A stretch of DNA of 64,000 nt from Planctomycetota bacterium (GCA_038746835.1 JBCDKH010000001.1:25958-89957), one strand, 5' to 3'. Shown: positions 49,237 to 60,178, numbered from the stretch's first letter. The notes: generated by a model from the letters alone, not told the origin. A program made the numbers and translations.

Positions 49237-50504
49237 CTTGCCGGGACCGCGAGCTCTTTCGGGCCAATCTGGACGACGGTGAAGCCGGTCGCGGGATTGG
49301 CGGCGAGCCAGGTGTTGAGACGGTCGAGGTCGATCGCATCGACGGCGGCGACGATCTCGTCGAGGGTGCGGCAGCGGCCTCGGCTGAGCCAGTCGCGGGC
49401 GAGGCCGCTGGCACGGGCGGAGGAGCTTTCGCCGCTCATAACGGTGCCGGCCTTCAGGCCGATCTTGGCACGGTGCAGTTCGTCCCGCGTGACGCCGCTG
49501 GCGATGTCGCGCAGCTCGTGGACGAGGGCGTCGAGCGTCTGCTGTGCCCGCTCGTTGCTCGTGCCGGCGTAGGCGAAGACGCTGGCGAAGTCGTTGCCGC
49601 CGGGAACGGGCATGGAGGTGTAGCCGGCATAGACGCTGTAGCACAGACCCTGCTTCTCGCGGATGCGGTCGAAGAGCCGGCCGCTCATGCCGCCGGACAG
49701 GCACTCGACCGCGAGGCGAGCGACGTAGTAGTCGTCGTGCGTCTCGGGGATCGTCGGGTAGGCGAGCGCGATGTGCGTTTGCTGCGAGTCCTGCTCGATG
49801 TAGTGCGTCGGCCCGGCCGGTGCGGTGAGTTCCATGCCGGGACGGTCGCTCGGTTGCCAGTCGCCAAAAAGCGTGGTCGCATTTTCGATGACGTCGTCGG
49901 AATCGACGTCGCCGGCGATGGACAACACCGCGCCGCCGGGCTGCCAGCGTTCGCCGAAGTCTTCGCGAAGACCGGCGGCCGAGAGCTTGTCGAGGTGAGC
50001 CAGCTCGCCCATCGGATTCCGGCTGAACGGCGATGGCCAGGCGAACTGGCGGAGCTTGGTCGTCGCCAGCTGCTGCGGGCTATCGACGAGGCCGACCAGT
50101 GCCTGACGTGCAAGGTCGACGCTCGGCTGGATGTCCTCGTCGCGAAGGCGCGGCCGACGCACGATGTCCGCGTGAGCGGCGAGGCCTTCCAGAACGTTTC
50201 CGGCCAAGCCGGCAGCGGTGAATCGCGTCGAGAGCGTCCCCGCCCCGCCGCCACGCCAGAGGCCGAGCGTGTCGAGGTGATCGGTCAGCTGCTTCGCATC
50301 ACGATCGCCGGCACCACGCAGGACGAGTTCGGCGAGCACCGTCGTGATGCCGCATCGGTCGGCCGGGTCGGTCGCGGAGCCAGTCGGAACGTGCAGTTCC
50401 ATCGCCGCGCTCGAAACACCCGGCATCGGCTCGATTAGCACGACCATGCCGTTGTCGAGGCGGTGGACGTGGAAAGGCTCGCTCGGATCCGTCTCTTTCG
50501 CCAT
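49233..50504 (-). CDS. M16 peptidase family protein lacking the zinc motif
   Basis: 423 residues. It aligns in layout with pitrilysin-type peptidases (NGMVVLIEPMPGVSSAAMELHV, later GMSGRLFDRIREKQGLCYSVYAGY and LARDWLSRGRC), but the position of H-x-x-E-H reads TTVLAELVLRG, so the zinc ligands are gone. It is therefore probably the non-catalytic partner of the M16 enzyme at 47214, as in PQQ-F or mitochondrial processing peptidase pairs. The ATG at 50504 is chosen; upstream codons run into the sugar kinase gene, which is 31 bp away on the same strand. Confidence 0.9.
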   Translation of the reverse strand: MAKETDPSEPFHVHRLDNGMVVLIEPMPGVSSAAMELHVPTGSATDPADRCGITTVLAELVLRGAGDRDAKQLTDHLDTLGLWRGGGAGTLSTRFTAAGLAGNVLEGLAAHADIVRRPRLRDEDIQPSVDLARQALVGLVDSPQQLATTKLRQFAWPSPFSRNPMGELAHLDKLSAAGLREDFGERWQPGGAVLSIAGDVDSDDVIENATTLFGDWQPSDRPGMELTAPAGPTHYIEQDSQQTHIALAYPTIPETHDDYYVARLAVECLSGGMSGRLFDRIREKQGLCYSVYAGYTSMPVPGGNDFASVFAYAGTSNERAQQTLDALVHELRDIASGVTRDELHRAKIGLKAGTVMSGESSSARASGLARDWLSRGRCRTLDEIVAAVDAIDLDRLNTWLAANPATGFTVVQIGPKELAVPAS

Positions 50505-50535
50505 CGAACGCAAAGGGTAGACGGCCGAAGACGAC

Positions 50536-51420
50536 TTACAGCTTGAGGTCGTCAGGAAGCTCCGGCATCGCCCCACTTTGACTAACGACGAACGCCGCGA
50601 GTTTCGACGCGAAGGCATGCGTCTCCGCCAGAGGTCGGCCTTGCAGAAGCCCTGTCACGACGCCCGCCGTGAAGCTGTCGCCGGCACCGACGGTGCTTTT
50701 GACCTCCGACTTCAACGTCGGCTGATCGCTCTGCTCGCCATCGCGTCGCCGAAGCAGCGACCCGTCGCCGCCACGCGTCAGGACGAGGAGCGACAGGTTC
50801 GGATAACGCTCGAACAGCGCCTCGCCGAACGGCTCAGGGTCTAGCGGCATCTTCAACAGGCGGCCGACCTCATCGGTTTCGTCGTCGCTGAGCTTGAAGA
50901 CCGTCGCCCGCCGGAGCCCGCCGTCGACGATGTCGGCGTCGTAGAAGCTCTGCCGCAGGTTGACGTCGAACACGCGGAGACAATCCGGCTTCGTGGCATC
51001 GAGCAACTGCAGAATCGTCTCGCGACTGACGGCGTCGCGTTGGGCAAGTGTGCCGTAGCAAACCGCCCGTGCCGATCTGGCTGCGGCAAGGGCATCGTCG
51101 GTCATCGGGATGCGGTCCCAGGCGACGCTCTCGTGGATCGTGTAGGTCGGCTTGCCGTTGTCGAGTTCGACGTCGACCGTGCCCGTGGGCACGTCCTTCA
51201 GCGCGCTGATGAGCGAGGTATCGACGCCGCGATCCTGCAGCGTCTGGAGCAGTTCGCTGCCTTCGTCGTCATCGCCGACCGCGCTGATCGGTGCCGCCCG
51301 CAGGCCCTGGGCGTGGCAGTGGTAGGCGAAGTTGCCCGGCGCTCCGCCGAGCTGTCGGCCGTCGGGTTGAAGGTCCCACAGGACCTCGCCGATGCCGAGA
51401 ACGTCGTAGGTCTGGCTCAT
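50536..51420 (-). CDS. PfkB-family sugar kinase (fructokinase-like)
   Basis: A 294-residue ribokinase-fold carbohydrate kinase. N-terminal GIGEVLWDLQPDGRQLGGAP is the substrate-binding start typical of fructokinases; the catalytic anion-hole motif is STVGAGDSFTAGVVTGLLQG near residue 245, whose Asp is the base. The natural sugar is not certain. It is transcribed ahead of the M16 gene and divergently from ribH, whose start is 20 bp away from its own. Confidence 0.92.
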   Translation of the reverse strand: MSQTYDVLGIGEVLWDLQPDGRQLGGAPGNFAYHCHAQGLRAAPISAVGDDDEGSELLQTLQDRGVDTSLISALKDVPTGTVDVELDNGKPTYTIHESVAWDRIPMTDDALAAARSARAVCYGTLAQRDAVSRETILQLLDATKPDCLRVFDVNLRQSFYDADIVDGGLRRATVFKLSDDETDEVGRLLKMPLDPEPFGEALFERYPNLSLLVLTRGGDGSLLRRRDGEQSDQPTLKSEVKSTVGAGDSFTAGVVTGLLQGRPLAETHAFASKLAAFVVSQSGAMPELPDDLKL

Positions 51421-51440
51421 GCGGCATCGTACGGTGAGGC

Positions 51441-51902
51441 GTGAGCGACCACCGCCCATCGCCCGACGTCGAGCCGTTGCCGGACGCACGCGTCATCGTG
51501 CTGACCACGCTCTGGAACCGCAGGATCGTCGATCGCCTGCTCGACGGCGTCCGCGGGCGATTGGGCGAACTGCAGATTGACTTCGAAGTGCACGACGTGC
51601 CGGGGGCGTACGAGCTGCCGACTGCGGCAACGTGGGCGACGCAGAAGGCGGACGCGGTCATCGGCCTGGGCTGCGTCATCCGTGGGGCGACGCCGCACTT
51701 CGAGTACGTCGCGGGGAACTGCTCACGCGGGCTGATGGAGGTCTCGCTCGCGACGCAAGTTCCCGTCATCTTCGGCGTCCTCACCGTCGAGACCGAAGAC
51801 CAGGCCCTTGACCGCTCCGGCGGCGAGCACGGCCACGTCGGCATCGAAGCCGCCGACGCCGCGGCCTCGATGATTCGACTGCGGCGCAAGCTGACGTCGT
51901 GA
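51441..51902 (+). CDS. ribH: 6,7-dimethyl-8-ribityllumazine synthase
   Basis: Penultimate step of riboflavin synthesis. 153 residues: VLTTLWNRRIVDRLLDGV, HDVPGAYELPTAATWA, VIGLGCVIRGATPHFEYVAG (His and Arg of the active site) and PVIFGVLTVETEDQALDRSG are the family blocks. It starts with GTG and overlaps nusB by 4 bp (GTGA). The ribH-nusB pair is a common bacterial arrangement. Confidence 0.95.
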   Translation: MSDHRPSPDVEPLPDARVIVLTTLWNRRIVDRLLDGVRGRLGELQIDFEVHDVPGAYELPTAATWATQKADAVIGLGCVIRGATPHFEYVAGNCSRGLMEVSLATQVPVIFGVLTVETEDQALDRSGGEHGHVGIEAADAAASMIRLRRKLTS

Positions 51903-52408
51903 GTCGCTACTACGGTCCCCACGACGTGTCGGACGACCTCGACATCACGACCACCGGCCTGAAGTCGCGCCTGGCCCGCGAGATGGCGATGCAGATCGTC
52001 TTCGCCCTCGACGTCGAAGGTGTGTCTCGCGATGGGCTGGCGGAAGATGTCACCGCACACGCCACGGCAACCGCTCAGGCGGAGGGGAAGTCGCAGGCGG
52101 ACGTGCACGGTGCCAGGAGGCTCGCTGCGCTCGCCGCGAAGCGTGTATGGGAAGATCGTGAGCAGACCGACGCGACGCTGGAACGTCTCGCCCCGCAGTG
52201 GCCGCCCAAGCGGATGCCCGCGGTCGATCGGGCGGTGCTTCGGCTGGCGTCGTGGGAGCTGCTCAACACGCCCACGCCGCCCAAGGTCGTCATCGACGAG
52301 GCCATCGAAATCGCCCGCGCTTTCAGCACGGCCGACAGTTCCCGCTTCGTCAACGGCGTTCTCGACGCGATCCTCAAGGAACGCGAAGCCATGATCGGGT
52401 CGCTCTGA
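51899..52408 (+). CDS. nusB: Transcription antitermination factor NusB
   Basis: Binds boxA RNA with NusE during rRNA transcription. 169 residues: LAREMAMQIVFALDVEG at the start and MPAVDRAVLRLASWELL, KVVIDEAIEIARAFST and FVNGVLDAIL in the second half are diagnostic. The first 25 residues are an extra tail. GTG start inside the ribH stop. The stop codon is 4 bp from the end of the convergent Ppx/GppA gene. Confidence 0.95.
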   Translation: MSRYYGPHDVSDDLDITTTGLKSRLAREMAMQIVFALDVEGVSRDGLAEDVTAHATATAQAEGKSQADVHGARRLAALAAKRVWEDREQTDATLERLAPQWPPKRMPAVDRAVLRLASWELLNTPTPPKVVIDEAIEIARAFSTADSSRFVNGVLDAILKEREAMIGSL

Positions 52409-52411
52409 CGG

Positions 52412-54046
52412 TCATCCGACGCGGAACTCGATCGTCTTCTTGAAGACCGTCTCGAACCACTCGCTCTTTCGCGTCGCACCCCAGACTTCGAGCTCCGCCT
52501 CGCCGTTGACGTCGAGCTTGACGATCACTCGATCGCCCTTCGTCCGACAGTCGAGGTCGCGAACAACATTCGCATGGCTGCGGTCCAGTCCGTCGGCCAC
52601 GCGCAGCAGCGCCGAGCAGACATCGACCGTCCGCCTCGCACGGCTGGGCAGTGCCTGATAGTCCTCGTGCTTCTTCGACGGCATCGCCTTGCGGTGGAAC
52701 CGAGCGATGAGGGCCATCGTCTCGATCTCCTCGTCGCTGAAGCCCTTGAGCCGCCCGTGGCGGATGAGGTAGGCCGAGTGCTTGTGGTGCCCCTTGCCGC
52801 CGATGTGCCAGCCGATGTCGTGCATGAGGCTCGCGTACTCCAGCAACTCCCGATCCAGCGGCCCGAGCTGATGGACGCCCTGCAGCTCGTCGAACAGCCG
52901 TAGTGCCAGCCGCGTCACCTGCGTCGAGTGCTGCTTGTGCCACTCGCTACGACGACACAGGTCCAGCACGCTGCGACGACGCGGATCGGGCACGTCGCGG
53001 CGGATCTGCATCTTGGGCAGTTTCTTCTGAACGTAATCGACGAGGATGCCCTCGCGAAGGGCGCTGCCGCACAGGTCGATGCGATCCAGGCCGAGTGGCT
53101 CGACCATGGTCATCAGCTCCTGGACCAGCACGACGCCGGCGACGATCTGGTCCTTCCGCTGTGCGTCGAGTCCTGGAAGCTCCGCCCGCTCGTCGCTGGT
53201 GCTCTTGAGCAGCTTGCTGACGAGCTTGTCCAGCCGCTTTCGCTCGATGCCCGTCGGATCGGGCGACTTCGCCCCGGCCGCGCACATCGCGGCGATGTTC
53301 TCCAGCGTGCCACTGGTCGCGATGAACTTTGTCGGGCTCGTCGGCAGGACGGAGTTTTCGACGATCGGGCCCAGCTCTTTGCGGTAGAACTTGCGGAGCT
53401 TGTCGATCTCCTCCTCCTCGGGCGGATCGCTCTTGACGAACCGGGCCGTCATGCGGCTAGCGCCGAGCTTCTTGCTCTCGAGGACCATCGCCCGCTCGTT
53501 GGTGCCGACGATGACCTCCGTCGACCCGCCGCCGATGTCGAGAAGCAGGCCCGGCTCGTCGGGCGCGTCGCCGAAGCAGCCGCCGTGACGCGCACCGAGG
53601 TAGATCAGCCGAGCTTCCTCTCGGGCGTCGACGACCCGGATTCGGATGCGATGCTCACGCCACGCCCGCTGGATGAACTCGCCGCCGTTGGACGCCTCGC
53701 GGACGGCACTGGTGGCGACGGCGACAAATTTCTCCGCCTGCTTCGCCTGGGCCGCGTGCTTGAACCGCGCCAGCACCGCCAGCCCACGGTCGATGGCCTG
53801 CTTGTTGATGTGTCGCTTCGGAAACGTCAGCCGGCCAAGAGCCGTGTGCTCCTTCATGCGCCACAGCGTCGTCACGCCGCCGTCCGGGTCGATCTGGGCG
53901 ACGACCATGTGGATCGAATTGCTGCCGACGTCGATGGCCGCGAGTCGGAGCGACTCACCCGTCAGGTGCGACGGATACACTGGCGGATCGGCGACGACCG
54001 TCACGGGGTCGGCAGGCGTGATGGCTTCGGCGTCGCGTCGGGTCAT
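52412..54046 (-). CDS. Ppx/GppA exopolyphosphatase with HD-type C-terminal domain
   Basis: A 544-residue phosphatase of the sugar-kinase fold acting on polyphosphate and/or pppGpp. N-terminal half: LAAIDVGSNSIHMVVAQI, the conserved SAVREASNG, LLLDIGGGSTEV and ATSGTLENIAAM. C-terminal half: the HD-like helical domain with YASLMHDIGWHIGGKGHHKHS, present in longer family members. The start ATG at 54046 has GGAG five bases upstream. It probably links phosphate storage and stringent control; which substrate dominates is not readable. Confidence 0.93.
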   Translation of the reverse strand: MTRRDAEAITPADPVTVVADPPVYPSHLTGESLRLAAIDVGSNSIHMVVAQIDPDGGVTTLWRMKEHTALGRLTFPKRHINKQAIDRGLAVLARFKHAAQAKQAEKFVAVATSAVREASNGGEFIQRAWREHRIRIRVVDAREEARLIYLGARHGGCFGDAPDEPGLLLDIGGGSTEVIVGTNERAMVLESKKLGASRMTARFVKSDPPEEEEIDKLRKFYRKELGPIVENSVLPTSPTKFIATSGTLENIAAMCAAGAKSPDPTGIERKRLDKLVSKLLKSTSDERAELPGLDAQRKDQIVAGVVLVQELMTMVEPLGLDRIDLCGSALREGILVDYVQKKLPKMQIRRDVPDPRRRSVLDLCRRSEWHKQHSTQVTRLALRLFDELQGVHQLGPLDRELLEYASLMHDIGWHIGGKGHHKHSAYLIRHGRLKGFSDEEIETMALIARFHRKAMPSKKHEDYQALPSRARRTVDVCSALLRVADGLDRSHANVVRDLDCRTKGDRVIVKLDVNGEAELEVWGATRKSEWFETVFKKTIEFRVG

Positions 54047-54103
54047 AGCTGCTCCTGCATTGTGCGCAGATGCACGAAGCGTCGTCCACCAAGGCACAAC
54101 GGC

Positions 54104-54589
54104 TTAAGTCGCTCTGTCGGCGATTTGGGACAGCAAACGCAACGCCGACGCCGGACTCGGACGCAGATGCTCCCGCCAAATCTCCGCCAGCGCCCGCCGC
54201 TCTCCGGGCCAGACCACATCGCGCGAAAATCGACGCCGGCCGATCCATCGGAAGTCCGTGTGTTCCTCGTTGATCGTGACGTTCACATCCGCCGCCACGC
54301 GACAGCAGAACGACGCTCGATGCTTCAGCTCAGGCCAGTCTGGGTGGAAAATCGTCTCCACGTGCGACAGGTAGCTGAAAGCATCGATCTGCTGAGTTTC
54401 GATCGCCGTCTCTTCCCTCAGCTCCCGCAACGCAGCCGCTGCGGGGGCTTCGCCGGGCTCGACTTTTCCGCCCGGGAACGCCCAGACCCCGCCGAGGTAG
54501 AGGTCGGGCGCCCGCAGCATCTGGAGCACCTCGTGCCCGTTTTGGCCGTTGCGAACGACGTAGACGGCAACGAAATCAACGCCCGGCAC
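54104..54589 (-). CDS. NUDIX hydrolase
   Basis: A 161-residue MutT-type hydrolase. The NUDIX box is complete: GGKVEPGEAPAAAALREL followed by REETAI, giving the Mg-binding Glu residues. The substrate is not predictable; related enzymes act on oxidised dNTPs or NDP-sugars. The GTG at 54589 is chosen because the longer frame would run into the divergent site-2 protease gene starting at 54631. Confidence 0.9.
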   Translation of the reverse strand: MPGVDFVAVYVVRNGQNGHEVLQMLRAPDLYLGGVWAFPGGKVEPGEAPAAAALRELREETAIETQQIDAFSYLSHVETIFHPDWPELKHRASFCCRVAADVNVTINEEHTDFRWIGRRRFSRDVVWPGERRALAEIWREHLRPSPASALRLLSQIADRAT

Positions 54590-54630
54590 TTTGAACGCTA
54601 GCCGACGAGCGGTCCGTAGTATCGGACGCG

Positions 54631-55695
54631 ATGGGCTGGCAGGATCGGGACTACGCAAGCGACGGCCGGCCGAGCTTCGGTACAAATCCGTTGCTTTGGC
54701 TCGTCGCGGGCCGTGTCCGTTTGTTTCAGCTGTTTGGCGTTGAGGTCTACGCCCACGCGTCGCTGCTCGTCATTTCGCTGCTGGTGATTCTGTTCGGAAC
54801 GCCGTTCGGCGTGACACCGCTGGACCGCGTGACCTTCGTTGTCGTGATGTTCGGCGTCATCTTGTTGCACGAATTCGGACACATCTGGGGGGCGCGCAAG
54901 ACGGGGGGCGAGGGCAAATTGATCGAGATGACACCGCTAGGCGGGAGGGCATTCGCCGAAGCGCGCCGCGGCTGGTTCCCTCACACCTTCACAGTCGCGG
55001 CTGGGCCAGCGGTCAACGTGATCATCTGCGTCGTTTGCGCTTTGATCCTCTACCGGTTGGTCGGATTTGCCGAGTTCGGCCCGTTCTCACTTGTGGATGA
55101 GGAACGGCTGGCGCAAGAGGAGTGGCTGTCGCCGGGTGTGTTGAGCTTGAGCTTTTACCTCTTCTACATCTACTCGATCAGCTACTTTCTGCTTCTTTTC
55201 AACCTGCTTCCCATCTTCCCGCTGGACGGCGGTCAGCTTCTTCAAGGGCTCCTCTGGTCGAAGCTGTCGTGGTTCCGGGCGACGCTCATCGCTACCGGAA
55301 TCGGGCTCGTCGGATCGGTCCTCCTAGTCCTTTACGGCCTTGCTGCGGGGGGACTGTTGCTCGTCTTAATCGGAGCAAGCTGCGGCATGACATGCTTCAG
55401 CATGCGCAAACAGCTTCAGGCGGCTGGTCCCTACGCGTTCCAGGACGAAGACGAGCCCGGTTGGATGAAGTCGGTCAACATGGACCCTGACGAGCCCGTC
55501 AAGGAGTCCGTCGGCGAACGCATGCGACGCAAGCGTGAGGAACGACGCGTCGCCCGTGAGGCCGAGGCGGCGAGCCGGCTCGAGCAAGAAGTGGATCGCG
55601 TCTTGGCCAAGATCAGCCAGTCGGGCATCGATTCGCTCACCTCGTCAGAGAAAGCCACGCTCGAGCGGGCACGCGAAGCCAAAGCCGGCCGATGA
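54631..55695 (+). CDS. Site-2 protease family (M50) intramembrane metalloprotease
   Basis: 354 residues. Membrane helices around 45-60, 65-90, 110-140, 165-195 and 215-250. The zinc site is LLHEFGHIWG (H-E-x-x-H) and the third ligand is in IFPLDGGQLLQG. The C-terminal 95 residues are soluble, charged and helical, ending in QSGIDSLTSSEKATLERA, a short motif found at the end of planctomycete and other membrane peptidases. It would cleave membrane-bound substrates such as anti-sigma factors; the partner is unknown. Confidence 0.92.
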   Translation: MGWQDRDYASDGRPSFGTNPLLWLVAGRVRLFQLFGVEVYAHASLLVISLLVILFGTPFGVTPLDRVTFVVVMFGVILLHEFGHIWGARKTGGEGKLIEMTPLGGRAFAEARRGWFPHTFTVAAGPAVNVIICVVCALILYRLVGFAEFGPFSLVDEERLAQEEWLSPGVLSLSFYLFYIYSISYFLLLFNLLPIFPLDGGQLLQGLLWSKLSWFRATLIATGIGLVGSVLLVLYGLAAGGLLLVLIGASCGMTCFSMRKQLQAAGPYAFQDEDEPGWMKSVNMDPDEPVKESVGERMRRKREERRVAREAEAASRLEQEVDRVLAKISQSGIDSLTSSEKATLERAREAKAGR

Positions 55696-55704
55696 ATCGC
55701 CACG

Positions 55705-55782
55705 GAGTCGCAAAGGCACGGAGCCGATGAATGACGTAGGTTCCTGACTCTGAAGACCTTCACGCCTCCGTGCCTCTGTGCT
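55705..55782. repeat. Imperfect inverted repeat between protease and threonine synthase genes
   Basis: GGCACGGAG (55715-55723) pairs with CTCCGTGCC (55766-55774); the wider arms (CCACGGAGTCGCAAAGGCAC and CTCCGTGCCTCTGTGCTG) are partly complementary. Similar C-T-C-C-G-T-G-C-C-T-C-T-G-T-G elements occur in many planctomycete and verrucomicrobial intergenic regions as far as I recall. Single copy here. Confidence 0.6.
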
Positions 55783-55787
55783 GAGCC

Positions 55788-57143
<1,356 letters not shown>

Positions 57144-57234
57144 CCTCGACAACAAGGACTCCGCTTCAGTCACGGTCTGAAAATCGGACGTGTGGTCGGA
57201 TTAAGTCGCCTCTGTCGCACGTCGATGCACCGAT

Positions 57235-58215
57235 GTGCCTGGGGGTACGTCAAAGCTTCGTCCGTTCTGGACCTTCCTGCGACATCCGCCGCTGTGGTTT
57301 CGGCTGATGGCACTCATGACGTTGTCGATCAGCTTCGCCCTGATTGCCGGGCCGTTGGTGCAGGTGCACGTGCAGACGGCAGCGTTCATGCGGCAGATGG
57401 CCGTCCCGCTGGCGATGCTGGCGCTGGTTCTGCTCGTCGCGATTCGCCACGAGAAGAAATGGCGTCAAACCGTCGGCCAGCTTGCCGACGTGCTCGAGAA
57501 CGTCCGCGGCGGACGCCTGCCGAGCGAACAGATCGCCAGACTCCTCGACGGTTTGGCCGATAAAGGCGAGCTCACCCGACTCGCCGCCGAGGTCGAACGC
57601 ATCGTCGCCGACGCGAGCGAAGCCCAACAGCGTGCCCGCCGACAGGTCGCTGAGGCCGACCGACGCGTCAACACCACAACCAACGCCCTCGAAAAAGAGA
57701 TCGGCCAGCTCAAGCACCAGGCCGGCCGCGACGGGCTGACCGGTCTCGGCAACCGTCGAAGCCTCGACGAGACGCTGCCACGATTCGTCAAGACGGCCCG
57801 CGCCAACATGAGCCAGCTGTCGGTCATCATGATCGACGTCGACCGGTTCAAGGAACTCAACGACACGCTCGGCCACGCGGCGGGCGATCGAATGCTCAAG
57901 GAGTTCGCACGCCTGCTTCGCGGCACCGTCCGCGAGAACGACGCGGCCTTCCGCTATGGCGGCGACGAGTTCGTGCTGCTGCTCGCGGACGTCGGCATCG
58001 ACCAGGCACGGGCGACGGCCGAGCGGCTCATGCGGCTCGGCGACGATCTCGCCAGGCCGCTGCGTGGGCTCGCCCATCCGCCGGGACTCAGCTGCGGCGT
58101 GTCGAGCCTGTCGCAATTGCCCGCTGCCGCGTGCGGCGAAGACCTGCTCAAAGCCGCCGACGCCGACGCGTATCGGATCAAGCGACAGCGACGCACGCTT
58201 CGCCGTGCGGCCTAG
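57235..58215 (+). CDS. Diguanylate cyclase (GGDEF domain) with membrane anchor
   Basis: 326 residues. Two hydrophobic helices (about 20-42 and 52-69), a coiled coil (about 72-160, with ARRQVAEADRRVNTTTNALE) and a GGDEF domain (about 163-320) with RDGLTGLGNRRSLDETL, the metal/GTP-binding IMIDVDRFKELNDTLGH and the active-site FRYGGDEFVLLL. No inhibitory R-x-x-D is obvious five residues before GGDEF. It should make c-di-GMP. The GTG start is weakly supported; ATG at 57307 is an alternative. Confidence 0.9.
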   Translation: MPGGTSKLRPFWTFLRHPPLWFRLMALMTLSISFALIAGPLVQVHVQTAAFMRQMAVPLAMLALVLLVAIRHEKKWRQTVGQLADVLENVRGGRLPSEQIARLLDGLADKGELTRLAAEVERIVADASEAQQRARRQVAEADRRVNTTTNALEKEIGQLKHQAGRDGLTGLGNRRSLDETLPRFVKTARANMSQLSVIMIDVDRFKELNDTLGHAAGDRMLKEFARLLRGTVRENDAAFRYGGDEFVLLLADVGIDQARATAERLMRLGDDLARPLRGLAHPPGLSCGVSSLSQLPAAACGEDLLKAADADAYRIKRQRRTLRRAA

Positions 58216-58237
58216 CAGTTGTTCGTAGAGTGTGGGC

Positions 58238-59704
58238 GTGCAACGGCTCGCCTGCACGATCTTCTGCGTCACGGCCGTCGTGCTGGTCGGCTGCTCGACG
58301 CAGTCGCATACCGATCGCACGAGCGGACTGGTCAGTCTGTTCGTCGAAGGCCGCTACAACGCCGCGGCCAGTGAAGCCGGCGGGTTGGCCGAAGAGTCGG
58401 ACCGCCGAACCAACAGTGATCGCCTGCCGCGCGACGGACTTGTGATCCGGCTCGAACAAGGCGCTGCCCTCCGCGCGGCCGGGTTGATCGACGAGAGCAC
58501 GCGCGTCTTTCGCCGGGCGGATCGGCTGTTCCAGATCGCCGACGAGACGCCCAAGGTCCAGCTCGGTAGTGAGACGACGGCACTCTGGACCAATCCGACC
58601 GCACTGGCTTATCGCGGGACGCAGTACGACCGCGTCCTCGTCGCGACGATGCAGGCGATGAACCAAATCGAGCTGGGCGATCTGGAGCTGGCCCGCGTCT
58701 TCATCCGCGACGCCGGTCGTCGTTTGCGCGACGCGAAGGACAAGTTCGAAGCCGACATCGAGCGTGACCGCCGTGAGGCCGACCGAGCCGTGCGATCGCG
58801 CGGGGGCGACGTCGACGAGGCGTGGGCGTCATCGCTGCGGCGGACGTCGGGCAGGCCCGTTGACGCGATCGACTACGGCGTGTTCGCCAATCCGCTGCCG
58901 GACGTGCTGGCTGGCATGCTGTTCCTCGCCGGCGAGACGACGCGCGGCGATCTTGAGCGGGCTGTGGTCGCGTTTCGGCGTGCACAGGCACTTGAGCCCG
59001 GCAACACGTACCTCGCCGAGCTCTACGACCTGGCCGAAGCATCTGCGAACGCCGGCACGTTCGTCGGCGAGCCGCGTGTCCACGTGATCTACGCGGCGGG
59101 AATGGCTCCGACGCGGCTGGAGTGGCGCATCGACGTGCCGCTGTACATCTTCCCAGGCGACATCGGCCGGGCAGGTGCTCCGGGCATCGCGCTCCCACAA
59201 CTCGCCTACGGCCCGCCCGGGGCGGTGCTGACGGCTTCTGCGTCGGGCGAGCCGTTTCCAACACAACGCGTCGCCAGCATCGAGCGTGTCGTCACGGCAG
59301 AATTCGACGCGGCATACGACGGCGTGGTCAGCCGCGCAGTCGCGAGTGCGATCATCCGAACGCTGGCCGCCATTGCCGTGAACACCGCGACCGATCGAGC
59401 GGCCGACGAAGTCGGCGGGCCCGAGGGGCTCCTGATCTTCCTGCTCGGTCGCATCGGAACGAGCGTCGCGCAAGTCGCGACCAATGCCGCCGACCTGCGG
59501 ACGTGGCGACTCATCCCGGCCCGCTACGAGATCGCCAGTTTTCCGGCACCAGCGGACGGTTCGGTTCAGCTCAACCTCGGCGGACGCAGCGTCACCGTCG
59601 AGCTTCCGTCGAGTGACGGACGCGTGACGCACTTCATCTTCGTTCGTCAGCCGACGCCCGGCAGCCCGCCGTCGGTCCGCGCGGCGACGGTCGGTGTTCG
59701 ATGA
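58238..59704 (+). CDS. COG3014-type lipoprotein with TPR-like helical domain
   Basis: 488 residues. Lipoprotein signal with lipobox LVGC (Cys at about 19). A helical, TPR-like half (about 30-280: EGRYNAAASEAGGLAE, AFRRAQALEPGNTYLAELYD) and a second half with a hydrophobic Ala-rich stretch (AVASAIIRTLAAIAVNTATD) and a final beta region. The layout is that of the COG3014 lipoprotein found next to ycfL and lpoB in gammaproteobacteria, and the same two genes follow here. It is probably an outer or inner membrane component of a peptidoglycan-synthase activator system. Start GTG chosen at the signal peptide. Confidence 0.8.
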   Translation: MQRLACTIFCVTAVVLVGCSTQSHTDRTSGLVSLFVEGRYNAAASEAGGLAEESDRRTNSDRLPRDGLVIRLEQGAALRAAGLIDESTRVFRRADRLFQIADETPKVQLGSETTALWTNPTALAYRGTQYDRVLVATMQAMNQIELGDLELARVFIRDAGRRLRDAKDKFEADIERDRREADRAVRSRGGDVDEAWASSLRRTSGRPVDAIDYGVFANPLPDVLAGMLFLAGETTRGDLERAVVAFRRAQALEPGNTYLAELYDLAEASANAGTFVGEPRVHVIYAAGMAPTRLEWRIDVPLYIFPGDIGRAGAPGIALPQLAYGPPGAVLTASASGEPFPTQRVASIERVVTAEFDAAYDGVVSRAVASAIIRTLAAIAVNTATDRAADEVGGPEGLLIFLLGRIGTSVAQVATNAADLRTWRLIPARYEIASFPAPADGSVQLNLGGRSVTVELPSSDGRVTHFIFVRQPTPGSPPSVRAATVGVR

Positions 59705-59723
59705 GGCGTAGACTTCGAGCGTC

Positions 59724-60128
59724 ATGCAAGGCCGATGGATCACGCTCGGACTGGTCGCGATCGCGCTGCTCGCCGTGAGCGGTTGTCGAAGCAGCCAGGG
59801 AACGAATCGCGTCGTCTTCGAGGAGGGCGAGACGGACAAGGTTGTTGTCGACAAAAAGCTCGACAAACTCGTCCGCGTTCAGGAGCTGCGCGTCTTCAAC
59901 GAACGAGGCGACACGATGCAGCCGCAGATGCGCGTCGAAAACATGACCGGCCGATCGCAGAGCGTGACGTACCAGTGGGTCTGGCTCGAAGGCCAGTACG
60001 AGCTGCCCGAGAGCTCCAACACCGCACGCGTCTTGAACCTTGAGCCGCGCGAGCAGAAGACGATCACCGCGACCGCCCCAAACCCGGCCGTCGATGGGTT
60101 CGTCCTCCGACTGAATCGGGCCAACTGA
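59724..60128 (+). CDS. YcfL-like lipoprotein
   Basis: 134 residues: signal peptide with lipobox LAVSGC (Cys at about 21) and one beta-sandwich domain of the DUF1425/YcfL type (LVRVQELRVFNERGDTMQPQ, YQWVWLEGQYELPESS, NLEPREQKTITATAPN). YcfL is an uncharacterised partner encoded beside lpoB in enterobacteria. It lies 20 bp after the COG3014-type gene. Confidence 0.85.
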   Translation: MQGRWITLGLVAIALLAVSGCRSSQGTNRVVFEEGETDKVVVDKKLDKLVRVQELRVFNERGDTMQPQMRVENMTGRSQSVTYQWVWLEGQYELPESSNTARVLNLEPREQKTITATAPNPAVDGFVLRLNRAN

Positions 60129-60178
60129 CATCGTCCATCGTCGAGCAGAAGCAACAACCACCCGCACCACCACCTGTC

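Noticed and set aside
49233..50504. Frameshifted or broken M16 peptidase
   Set aside because: The frame is intact and full length; loss of H-x-x-E-H is usual for the non-catalytic partner of M16 pairs.
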